Origin: Breviolum minutum Mf 1.05b.01
Lineage: Eukaryota > Sar > Dinophyceae > Suessiales > Symbiodiniaceae
Reading direction: 5' to 3'
Assembly (NCBI GenBank): GCA_000507305.1
Contig: DF239545.1
Span: 1-64,000 of the forward strand
DNA length: 64,000 nucleotides
The notes under the pieces are model-generated. The model had not been told where the DNA came from, did no database searches, and worked only from the letters and a program-made list of their open reading frames with translations. The position numbers were made by a program, and so were the translations under genes. Shown here piece after piece: positions 9,343 through 18,124 of the stretch (positions within the stretch are counted from its first letter, which is position 1; the number at the start of each line of letters is the position of its first letter).

Positions 9343-12300
9343 TCCTCAGCGGGGCCAGCTCCTTGAAGATGTCTACCCCCTGCGAACTTTGTGCTCTGTC
9401 CACCGTCTCCTCGATGAATCTGGCTTTGTCAGCCTTGGTACCAGTTCTGACCAACTTCGCCGCTCCTCTAAACCTGACCAGTCCAAGGCAGTGGCATAGC
9501 ATAAGGGTCCATTTCTTGATCTTAAGGAGCTCCGTTGCCGCTGAGATGTGCATGAAGTCTCTCCACGCATAGAAGCCAGACTGGAGTTCAAGTCGTCCAA
9601 TCTCCTCATCAGCTTGGTCAAGTATCTTCTTGGCAAACTTTCTCTGATTGAGAGCTCCCAGAGTATCCTTTGTGAAGAGGTCCCTTCTAGAGTGCTTCCT
9701 CGGAGGTGGAAAATGTTCCGCTAGGTTTTGGTGCAGTGCATTCTCGATGTGCTGCCAATGGACGTGGACATCGACCGACCAATGTGGGTCGGGGATCTCC
9801 TTGACCAGCTCCTGGAAGATCTTCTTGCCGTCCTCGGTGGTTAGCTTGTCCCAGTCGTAGCGGGGTTTGTCCACTTTGCTTTTCCCGGAACCACATTGCA
9901 GCTCCACGTCCAAGATAACTGACTCGTGGTCTCGGATCGTAAGCGAGGTGTTGATATCCTTTTCCACCCAACTTTCCAAGGGGATCAAACAAGGAGCTTT
10001 TTCAACTGCGATGTAGTCAAGGCGCGCCGTTCTTCCTCCTCCTCTTGGGTGGGTCCACGTCCAATCCTGACCGGAGTGATAATCTGAAAAGGTAGATGGA
10101 AGCCAGCCATCGACCGACTCCAAGACATCCAAGAAGGAATGGGCGTTTTTGGATGTACTGGAGCATGTTCGACATCCCACTCTGCCTTGAACTTGCTCTC
10201 CAAAACGTGCGTTCAAATCACCCAAGAAGACGGCAGTACCAGCGTTCCGAAAACGTTGAACCAACTGTTCAAATTCTTGCCACCATTCCAACCTTTTTGT
10301 TTCATCAGTGCCATCATGGGGCACATGTAGGACATAGATGATGAGCTTGGTGGTTTCAATGGAGATTGAAGCTACCAGTGTTCTGGGGTCAGCATGCAAT
10401 ATTGTGCAAAGTCCTGCATTGATGCACACTGGTTTATCTTCACGAACTCCAATCTTCAGGCCTTTATGCACCCATAACTCGCATCCATGATGCCCTTCGT
10501 GGCCACCACTGACGAACCTCACATAGTCAGGTGTGTTGAAGACTCCATTGGACCCTGCCCTGGTCTCTTGTAGTCCCACAATATGTATACCATGTTCTGA
10601 GAACTGCCGTCTGAGAAGAGCAGCCTTCCAATCTTCTCCTCTTTGTCCTTGTTCTGTTTCTTTGTCCCTCAAAGTCATAGCGTTGTAGGTGGCAAAGCGA
10701 ATTCCAAAACGGCTGTAGGTTGGGGCTTTCAGTTCCTTGTTTTCCAAGGGCTTGATACCTTCCATGCCACACTGTAGTTGCTTCTTCCATCTGTAACCGT
10801 TGGCTTCGAGCTTGGGTAGTCCTCCTTCTCGAGACAAGCCCTTGAAGAACCACCAGGCCCAGGTAAGCATCTTGTCACTCTGTTGGAACATAGGCCTCCA
10901 GTCTGGTTGCCACTCCTTGGTCTTTTCTCCTCTGCGAATAATCTGCTTTGCAAATCCATCCACTAGCTCATTGGCCGGTTGCCCGCTGTGAGCTTTCTCG
11001 TGGTGGAACATGATCATATTGGGCCGGACCGCCTCGACTGCTTGCGCTACCTCCCGTAGTCTCCTTTTGTGAAGGTTATTCTCGTCCAGTCGCCATGTAC
11101 CATTTGCCGTGTATCCAGCAGTCATCGCGTCGAAGTGATAGTGTACTCTGCGCCAATGGGTGGTCTGTAAGGTCCACATCAAAGCCCAGATCAGTGCTGA
11201 TACTTCACCATCTGCTGCTGACTGGGCTTTAGCCCCCACGAAGCTCTTAGAGGTTTCGTCATTTGTAACCAGGCCACCAGTCCAGCCAAGGAAATGGTGT
11301 TTCAGTTGGCATTGGCTGCTCCAACCGAAAATGGCCATTGCATAGCTGGCGATGTCATGTTGCCTGTGGAATGACCCGTCTGTGAAAATGTGAATTTCAT
11401 CGATGGCTTCGTCCCATCCTACTCCGCAGCCGCTAAGGTACTGCAAAGAAAGAGCTGAAAAACAGTCATCAATGTCTATGGTCATTGAAATGGCTTGCTC
11501 ACACCATGGCTGGAACATTTTCCACAATTGTCCCGTGTCTATGGTAGTCGTGATACCACAGTCGATTTCTCTCGGTTCGTCTTCTCCATCTTCATCCGAG
11601 AGATGGAAGTAAGCAGTGCCCCGACCATCTCCAATATCCACTTCATCATCCTCAACATCAATGACGGTCTTGTCTCCATCTGGGTTTCCAGGCGGTGCCA
11701 GTCTCGTCAGACTCGAAAAGCTCCATCTACGTCTTCCTTGCGTAGCTCGATCCACAGAGCGGGCCATCACTTGCAGTAATGAGATGCCTTCAATTGATCC
11801 AGTTGGGTGAGGAGCAAGGTCCCAGGGTGCGTCCTCCACAGAGCCCGGTGCCTCACAAGCCTCACCCTGGATCATTCTTTGTCTGCTCCTGGACCGTCCT
11901 CTGCAATCGCTGCCAGCTGTAGTGTAGCTGTCTGGCTCCTCATCTGGTTGTTGTGGAGGCCTTCTGCCATATAGTTGCAGTGATCTCACATTTGCCTCAA
12001 TGTCTTCAATCATCGCAAAAGCTTGACTGACTGGTCCCTGATTCATAGTGATCTCAACCCATATTGCGTCTCCATCCAGGAACTGTCTGAGCGCATAGTC
12101 CGCTTCGGGCCACAGGATATTGTTGTAGAAGATCTTGCACGCAAAAACCTCTTCTCTGTCGCAGAAACCATCAAGCCTCAGTTGGCTGAGAGCTTGTAGT
12201 CTCCTGGCTCTCCTTCTCATCCACAGGACCATAACTCTTCCCATTCTTCCGGGGTTATTGTCTCCCCCTCTGACAATGACTTCTGAGAAAATCATCACAT

Positions 12301-13660
12301 CATCTGGGCAGCCTTTGCTTTGGCTGTCACCTCTCATCTCCAGTAGGTAGACACCCACATTGTTTCTTTGCCTGTGGATCGGTGGATCCTTGACTTCATG
12401 AAGTGTCTCGACTTCTTCTTGGGGTATGTCCCATACCGATTCGAGTTGCACCGCAATATTTCTGATATCCTGGGTGGCGTCCTCCAGGAGTATGAGGTCA
12501 CTACCAAGTCCATGGATTTCAATGTCTCCTGTTCCTTCACCATCTTGGATCTGATCAACTGTCTGCGTAGCCACACTTATCTGGACCATACACAGTTCAT
12601 CACCTGTATCTGCTTCACTTTGACATTCATCGTCAGGTCTGTCAGGGATTGCACATCTGACATAATCTCCATGTTGCATCTCTTTAACTCCTTTGTGCTG
12701 TTGCTTCCAAATCCTGTTGTTCCACCATACAAGACAAGGTCGCTCCTGATCTTCACATTCACCTTCCGCACCAAGTAGTTCCAGGATCCCTTTCCTGGTG
12801 ATAAACTTCCTGATGTGGCGAACTTCTCTTTGCGTTCGGATCGGTCCATCAACTCTTTGATGATGTCTTTCCAAATCTGTCAGCACAAGAACCGTACCAT
12901 CTCCTTGTTGAAACTCGTGGGACTTCTGTGCAATAACCGATTGCAACTCCTCCTCTAGGTCAAGCGGTTGATGCCGTACATGATGAACACCAACCAATTC
13001 GTCGATACTAACTCCACATGCCGCTGCTATCTGTCGGTGCATTGGCCAGTAGACATCCCACATTAGACGTTTCGAGATTGGTGGGTGTCCCAGTTGGAAA
13101 ATATAGGCCATCTGGTAATGGTCACCGTCAGAGTCCTGGTCCATAGAAAAATCTCCTCCTTCTGATCTTGGACCGTCAATCCTTTGGTTGTCTCTCATAC
13201 TCGGCATGGGCATCTCGCTCAGGTCACTGAGTCTTTCTGGACGAGTCATGAATGTCGTCCAATCATCCCTTTCAAAAACTCCGGAGGCACCGCCCTGGAA
13301 CTGCGTGTCGGTAGGAAAGGGCCTAGAGTCATCGCTCCAAGACTTCTCCACCAGTATGTCTCCTTGAACTGCATGTTGCTGACAAATGAGCACAAGAAGG
13401 AATACGCCTTTTTTTTTGTACTTGGTCGTTTTCCTTCTCCTTCTGCAGAAATATCTGTGCTTCGCAACCATGAAGGTATTTTTGCCATTACCCTCCGGTT
13501 GTGTGGCCAAATAGAGGAACGTGGCCACAAAGACAAGGGCATCACCGACCATCATGAGGACAAATATGCAGAACTTCTCGTGCTCGATAACCCAATCCAG
13601 CACTGCGTCCAACTTACTGTATTGATGCTCACGTGTCTCGCACTCATGCCAACTATGCAT
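9152..13660 (-). CDS. Retrotransposon ORF2, 5' part: membrane segment, RNase H, APE endonuclease
   Basis: Starts most plausibly at the ATG at 13660 (MHSWHECE), 57 nt past the ORF1 stop; the frame stays open further upstream only as an overprint of ORF1. About 1,500 residues. Residues 30-52 are strongly hydrophobic (FCIFVLMMVGDALVF), followed by RRRRKTTKYKKKG and a second short hydrophobic run. An RNase H domain follows: FTDGSF near 761, GEVSAL near 818, HFDAMTAGYTANG near 843 and ANELVD near 898, matching the D-E-D-D acidic set. An exonuclease-endonuclease-phosphatase domain then runs from about 983: RFATYNAMTL, LQETR, FLGDLNARFG, LDYIAVEK and RDHES near 1243. It cuts target DNA for priming. 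The frame ends at TGA 9152-9154 just after the linker, while RT continues in another frame. RNase H before the endonuclease is unlike the usual EN-RT-RNH order. Confidence 0.85.
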   Translation of the reverse strand: MHSWHECETREHQYSKLDAVLDWVIEHEKFCIFVLMMVGDALVFVATFLYLATQPEGNGKNTFMVAKHRYFCRRRRKTTKYKKKGVFLLVLICQQHAVQGDILVEKSWSDDSRPFPTDTQFQGGASGVFERDDWTTFMTRPERLSDLSEMPMPSMRDNQRIDGPRSEGGDFSMDQDSDGDHYQMAYIFQLGHPPISKRLMWDVYWPMHRQIAAACGVSIDELVGVHHVRHQPLDLEEELQSVIAQKSHEFQQGDGTVLVLTDLERHHQRVDGPIRTQREVRHIRKFITRKGILELLGAEGECEDQERPCLVWWNNRIWKQQHKGVKEMQHGDYVRCAIPDRPDDECQSEADTGDELCMVQISVATQTVDQIQDGEGTGDIEIHGLGSDLILLEDATQDIRNIAVQLESVWDIPQEEVETLHEVKDPPIHRQRNNVGVYLLEMRGDSQSKGCPDDVMIFSEVIVRGGDNNPGRMGRVMVLWMRRRARRLQALSQLRLDGFCDREEVFACKIFYNNILWPEADYALRQFLDGDAIWVEITMNQGPVSQAFAMIEDIEANVRSLQLYGRRPPQQPDEEPDSYTTAGSDCRGRSRSRQRMIQGEACEAPGSVEDAPWDLAPHPTGSIEGISLLQVMARSVDRATQGRRRWSFSSLTRLAPPGNPDGDKTVIDVEDDEVDIGDGRGTAYFHLSDEDGEDEPREIDCGITTTIDTGQLWKMFQPWCEQAISMTIDIDDCFSALSLQYLSGCGVGWDEAIDEIHIFTDGSFHRQHDIASYAMAIFGWSSQCQLKHHFLGWTGGLVTNDETSKSFVGAKAQSAADGEVSALIWALMWTLQTTHWRRVHYHFDAMTAGYTANGTWRLDENNLHKRRLREVAQAVEAVRPNMIMFHHEKAHSGQPANELVDGFAKQIIRRGEKTKEWQPDWRPMFQQSDKMLTWAWWFFKGLSREGGLPKLEANGYRWKKQLQCGMEGIKPLENKELKAPTYSRFGIRFATYNAMTLRDKETEQGQRGEDWKAALLRRQFSEHGIHIVGLQETRAGSNGVFNTPDYVRFVSGGHEGHHGCELWVHKGLKIGVREDKPVCINAGLCTILHADPRTLVASISIETTKLIIYVLHVPHDGTDETKRLEWWQEFEQLVQRFRNAGTAVFLGDLNARFGEQVQGRVGCRTCSSTSKNAHSFLDVLESVDGWLPSTFSDYHSGQDWTWTHPRGGGRTARLDYIAVEKAPCLIPLESWVEKDINTSLTIRDHESVILDVELQCGSGKSKVDKPRYDWDKLTTEDGKKIFQELVKEIPDPHWSVDVHVHWQHIENALHQNLAEHFPPPRKHSRRDLFTKDTLGALNQRKFAKKILDQADEEIGRLELQSGFYAWRDFMHISAATELLKIKKWTLMLCHCLGLVRFRGAAKLVRTGTKADKARFIEETVDRAQSSQGVDIFKELAPLRIGGKFRKRGPNTLPGFCVDGEQALDHIHNEHLWLRHCANMEAGIPTSNLEVIAKGQERSYGQT

Positions 13661-13716
13661 TACCGCACCGTTGCCACAAGTCTGGGTGTCATGAGCATCG
13701 CAACCTGAGACATTGT

Positions 13717-14823
13717 CTATTGTCCCGTGTCTTTCAACTTCGACTCCATGATCTGGTCCATGATCTTCTTCTGAGATTCCTTCTTCTGGTGATCCTTGTC
13801 CTTCTTCTCGCCATAGGGAGACGAAACATGATTGGGTGGTTTCGGAGCTCTCTGTACCCCAAATGGGGCTACCGGGTTTCGCACCAACCCCGCCAGACCA
13901 GGCGGAGTACCAACTGCAGCCTCCTGAAGATCCGCTGCCTCTTCTGATGCCACCGCAGTCGTTTCTGGCATATAAGGATCCATACTGGCACGTGCCAGCT
14001 GTATGAATTGCTCCGAAAAGTGCTGTTGCATCCTTCTTCGCTCCTCCTCGATTTGCAACTGGTATTTCTGTTCCATCTCCGCCTGCATCTCCTCTAATTT
14101 CTTGCTCGTCTCCTCTTCTTCTGCCTTTGAAGTCATAGTGTCCAAGATCTCCTCGATGTCCTGATCCTCGATGATCTCGATCGGCTCCTCCTCGTTGTTG
14201 TTCAAGCGTCTCAGCTCCTCCTGCAGGTCCTCCAACTCTTTGGATAACTTCTTCTGGCTTTCCTCGTGCTTGCCTTTCTGCAACTGTATCTCTTCTTTCA
14301 CGGATGCGATCCACGAGGTCCATCTCTCCTTGTCCTGCTCTAGAGCCTTTTGCTTGTTGTTGATCTTGGCATGCAGGTTCCTTTGCTTGTTTAGTTTCTT
14401 CTGCTGCTCCCTCAGGTTCTCCTTGTCCTCGTTCGGGAGAAACTTCTGCAAATTCTCCGGCAAATCGCATTTCGTCTCCTTCACGAAGTTGACAAACTCC
14501 TTGAAGAAGAGCGCCTCCTGCTGCCCCGCATTGTTCGATGTTGAGGAAGTAGATGAAGGGCCACCACCAGGAGCAGCGTCGTAGGCTCGCAACACGCCTG
14601 CCTGCTGGTCCTTCTGGTTTTCCTCCTTCTTCCTGTTCTGTCGATTTGCTTTTTTTGGCAGCTGGGGTGACCATTGGTTCCATGCCCTCTGGTTCTGTTT
14701 CCAACCGCCGTACATCACTTCTCTGTATCTTGGCACTGAGTGGTGCCCCTGCAGAAGCCTCACAACCCTTTCCACCGATTGAGCAGAGGGGCCAGGATTT
14801 GACCCCCGGCTTTCTTTGATCAA
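13717..14823 (-). CDS. Retrotransposon ORF1 protein, coiled coil
   Basis: A 368-codon frame preceding ORF2, likely the RNA-binding or structural ORF1 product of the element. It begins MIKESRGSNP, has a Trp/Gln/Lys-rich start (GGWKQNQRAWNQW), a Gly/Ser-rich linker, FFKEFVNFVKE, then a long Lys/Glu/Gln coiled coil from about residue 140 to 270 with LEDLQEELRRLNNNEEE and KKLEEMQAEMEQKYQ. A proline-rich tail with basic KKDKDHQKKESQKK ends at residue 368. No CCHC knuckle or RRM is obvious. A second frame is open across the same DNA (continuing ORF2 to 15064), but its composition is an Arg/Gly/Ala/Glu-rich out-of-phase reading of the coiled coil, so this frame is preferred. An upstream start is possible. 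Confidence 0.75.
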   Translation of the reverse strand: MIKESRGSNPGPSAQSVERVVRLLQGHHSVPRYREVMYGGWKQNQRAWNQWSPQLPKKANRQNRKKEENQKDQQAGVLRAYDAAPGGGPSSTSSTSNNAGQQEALFFKEFVNFVKETKCDLPENLQKFLPNEDKENLREQQKKLNKQRNLHAKINNKQKALEQDKERWTSWIASVKEEIQLQKGKHEESQKKLSKELEDLQEELRRLNNNEEEPIEIIEDQDIEEILDTMTSKAEEEETSKKLEEMQAEMEQKYQLQIEEERRRMQQHFSEQFIQLARASMDPYMPETTAVASEEAADLQEAAVGTPPGLAGLVRNPVAPFGVQRAPKPPNHVSSPYGEKKDKDHQKKESQKKIMDQIMESKLKDTGQ

Positions 14824-15054
14824 GCGCCGTGCTTTCGATCTCCTTGCCCTCTGGCGACGATGCCAGTTTGGAGATTTTGGGTGCTTCCCAATGGCCGAAG
14901 ATGTAGTAGAGAAGGATCAGAAAGTAGTGCAACCCGTAGACCGCCACACCAGCTATGGCGTCAAAGGGAAGACACAAGATCGAGATGACGAGATGAGAGA
15001 TCACCTCTGGGGCAAGAGCAATCCGCTGCTGGTAGCGGTCTTCTCGAGCCCTAT

Positions 15055-15150
15055 ATATGTACATATATATATATATATATTTGTATATATATATATATAT
15101 GTATATTTAAAGATTTACATTTTTGTGTATTTATATATATATATATGTAC
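15055..15150. repeat. (AT)n-rich tract at retrotransposon 5' side
   Basis: Interrupted TATATA runs at 15055-15105 and 15130-15150 directly upstream of the element. It may be the insertion-site neighbourhood or a later microsatellite. Similar (AT)n tracts occur near 15950, 19845-19920, 41765-41805, 43155, 50140, 54200, 58680 and 60870-60950. Confidence 0.7.
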
Positions 15151-16814
15151 GTATGCATGTTTTTTTCGGTGAACATGCGTTTTTGCATATGCATGAGAGA
15201 TGGAACGATAAGCTAAATTCAGATGCGAAGAGATTAGCTTTTCAAATAGCTTGGATCATTTCAACTCATCTTTGATTCACCTACTATTGGAACTGGACAT
15301 GTGATGACCTTCTATGCCCATCCGCAGCTGTGCCCAGGACACTGATCACTGGTCAGTTGGCTCGCCTTTCTGAGAATTCCAGCACCAATTTCTGTACAGC
15401 ACCTTAAAATTGTGTGGCAATTTTGATGGCCAGGTTGCTTCAAAGATCATTCTCAAATTCAGAACCCTGGTCTTTTTATTCTGGGTACCACTGTGGCCCT
15501 CTTTGTTTTGGCAGTGAGTGACCCCCGGGTATCCTGTCGGATGCTGCAGATGCAGGCAGCTGTTTGTAGCGTCGGACAGGGCCCAGGGGTGACGACCTTG
15601 TATAGTGCCGCGACTCACCGAGAAAGGTGCTGAAAAGGGAAGTAGCTTCTCTTTTTTCCGCCTTTGGAAATCAAATCTGGCTGACTTGAAGTAGCATGCG
15701 ATACTTCCAACAGGAAGTAGCATGTGTACCAGGTGGGGATTTACAAATATACATAGCAAGGCATATGTATAGAAAAATCATGGGATAGGACCCCAATGGA
15801 CCCCACAACATCCGAACTTACCAAGACCTGAGGTCTTTTCACTGGAGCATTTCAGTCACCTCACTCAGTGGGTTGGGGCATGGTCCAAACTCACCGTGGC
15901 CATGTAAAGGTCACGGCACTGTTTTAGGGTTGTTTCTATTGACATAGATAATATATATATATATGCATATATATACTGTTTTTTTTTGAAATCTTTGGGT
16001 GTTCAGTGTTGTTTTTGACAGGGTTAAACACCTGAATCTTCGCTTTCTAGTGGATACCCCAATAAAATAGAGTGTTTATTCACATTGGACACTAAGATGT
16101 CGAACATGTGGTTGGGAAGATGATTCATCTTCCCCCTTTTTTTGATTAAACATATGGGACGACGTATCCATCCACAGATTTCTTGAATGGTTTTCTATCC
16201 CGAAGGCCATGGCCCGGAGCTGGTCATGTATTGGAGCCATGCTGCCGTGAACAGCCACAAGGAGGAGCACGAGAGGGTGAAGACGGTGACCTTGCCGTGG
16301 TTCAGTGGTCCCGTTGTTTCGCTTCATAAACCGGAACAATCAACACTGGGATTTCCAAATCATGCACTGAATTTTGAAGTGCAGGGTCAATGGTACCATT
16401 TTTGTGTCTTTCAAGGACCCCAGTTACTGTGACGACCCACTAGGAGGTAAAAACGTGTGGAATTTGAAGGGCTTAAGATGTTTTTTGAGCATCCCAACTT
16501 TGGTGGTTGGAAATGGGGACTCATTTCCTGACACCAAAACGGCCAATTCAGAGTTCAGCTTGGTTTGGAATGATACTAACTTGGCCAGGTTGATATCACA
16601 TGTTTATCTCTACTGGGTGGTTCAGTCTGTCCGCAACTACCTGGCAGTTTGCCCAGATTGATATATCTTGCACCTTTCCAACAAACCAACACATTGCTTG
16701 GACCATGAAGAACTTCAGGATGAAGAGCATCTGGAGTTGGAGGCCACGTTTCAAAAATTGAGGGAGATGAAAAGTTGATGAAAAGTTGGTGTGGCCAGGG
16801 TTGGGTTGGATTAG
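15151..16814. other. Unassigned stretch right of the retrotransposon
   Basis: No recognisable exon. It contains an (AT)n tract near 15950-15975 and poly(T) runs. Kinase C-lobe motifs (HRD, DFG) were looked for on the + strand and not found with confidence. Confidence 0.4.
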
Positions 16815-16821
16815 TTTAGAA

Positions 16822-16940
16822 GTGTATATGGATGTTTCCTTAAATGGTGGTACCCTAAAATGGATGGTTTATGATGGAAAACCCTATTAAAATGGATGAT
16901 TTGGGGAGAAACCCCACCATTTTCGGAAACCCCCATATTT
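16822..16940. mobile_element. MITE-like inverted-repeat element with ATATGG/TGTTTCC termini
   Basis: The left end reads ATATGGATGTTTCC followed by AAATGGTGG. The right end, about 110 bp away, reads CCACCATTTTCGGAAAC then CCCCCATAT. These are imperfect inverted repeats of one another. Internal ATGGATGG and GGGGAGAAACCCC stretches can pair as well. No ORF of substance. This looks like a short non-autonomous DNA element or a hairpin repeat. Confidence 0.6.
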
Positions 16941-17990
16941 TTCACCTTCGATATGGGTTGTTGGTACTCACATCTTCCTACCTTCGGCATCATGGAAGTT
17001 TGGATTCGGAGGGGCCTTTAGTATGACGTCTCTCCTTCACTCACTCCGCAAACATCACCATAGGAGATGGAGCATGTCATATTATCCCCCAAAAAATCCG
17101 GTTCTATCTCCGGATTTTGAACATCCTGATGGTTTTTGAGGGGTACAACTATATTCATGAAAAAGCCCAATGGATACTCAAACTCAAACTTCAACTTCAT
17201 CATCCAGTAATGTTCCCAACAATCAAGCCGCCTAAGACTTTGAAACTCTAAGGGTGGTTTCCTTTACATCTTAACCCCCTGTCAGGTACGTTGGCATTGT
17301 CCTTCCAACCAGCTGATTTCAATGAGTGCCTCCTGGAGCACACAGCTGGTGTCATGGTCCGGCCTGCCGCCCCTTGGACTCCAAATCGAACATGAAAAGT
17401 TCCCCGAAACCCAATAGGAAACCACCATGGCTTCCAAACCACCATGGCTTCCAGGGGTTGAGCTGTTAAAACACTTCGCAGGGTGTAGATCATTTTTATT
17501 TGAAGCTTTTTTTTCTTCGTAAAAATCCAGACGGATATTCTGAATGGGTAGAAAATGCTTCTGCCTTGTTTTGGGGGGAGAAGATTTTGAACGGCCGAGA
17601 TGACACGCTCAGGTGCGGTAAGCCTAGAAAATGGACAGCATAGAATAGCTGGGTAGAAAATGGACAGCGTCAATGATACAACTCGTGGAAGATGAGGGAT
17701 TTCCATGGCCTTTTGAAGAGGATACCTATGAAAGACTCCACGTTTTCAAGATTCAAGGGGTAGGCCAATATGAAATACAAAGAAATCCCCAATCTTGGTA
17801 CCATCCCATCCCCATTTTGAGTTTTTTTTGTCCACCGGTTTTCCATGGCACCCTACAGGATGGACAGTGTGCATAAGTGCTCTTCGCTCGTTGGACAATG
17901 GAAAGTGGAAGTGTGGGTGCAGGGGCAACGTCAAGGGTCAGCGGCTGAGAATTGCCAACGAATCTTTCCCTTTGATACTTTTCCTTTCCC
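16941..17990. other. Stretch with no firm gene
   Basis: One exon-like run on the + strand at about 17676-17755 reads LVEDEGFPWPFEEDTYE and could be coding, but clear splice partners were not found. There is also a short local repeat of ACCACCATGGCTTCCA near 17420-17455. Confidence 0.35.
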
Positions 17991-18124
17991 TACTGTTGAT
18001 GGCAACCAGAAATCCGGTAAACAAAAATCAGTTGAGGGAGGTTGGTAGTTGAAATCCCATGATTTGCAGTGTTTTGACCACATCCCAGGTGGTTGGCCTT
18101 GGGATTTCTGAACCATCAACAGTA
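17991..18124. mobile_element. MITE-like element, CTGTTGATGG termini, copy 1
   Basis: Begins TACTGTTGATGG (17991-18002) and ends CCATCAACAGTA (18113-18124), a perfect 12-bp inverted repeat. Because both ends start or finish with TA, a TA target duplication around a 10-bp terminal inverted repeat is likely. The interior shares CATCCCAGGTGGTTGGCC and GATTTCTGAACCATC with the 48.5-kb copy. No coding capacity. Confidence 0.75.

Larger units (their letters stand above)
5510..15064 (-). mobile_element. Non-LTR (LINE-like) retrotransposon with RNase H, endonuclease, RT, C2H2 and methyltransferase-like domains
   Basis: A roughly 9.5-kb element on the - strand, opposite to every host gene recognised here. 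In element order it encodes a coiled-coil ORF1 protein, then an ORF2 polyprotein with RNase H, APE-type endonuclease, reverse transcriptase, two C2H2 fingers and a DNA C5-methyltransferase-like domain. The endonuclease plus RT pairing and absence of LTRs, integrase or protease indicate target-primed reverse transcription. The last stop codon is at 5584-5586. Beyond it, 5520-5541 on the - strand reads as GAAACAGT-type tandem repeats, a plausible LINE 3' tail. The 5' limit is unclear and abuts an (AT)n tract at about 15055-15145. No target-site duplication was identified by eye. Almost the whole coding length is open, so the copy is probably fairly young. Confidence 0.88.
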
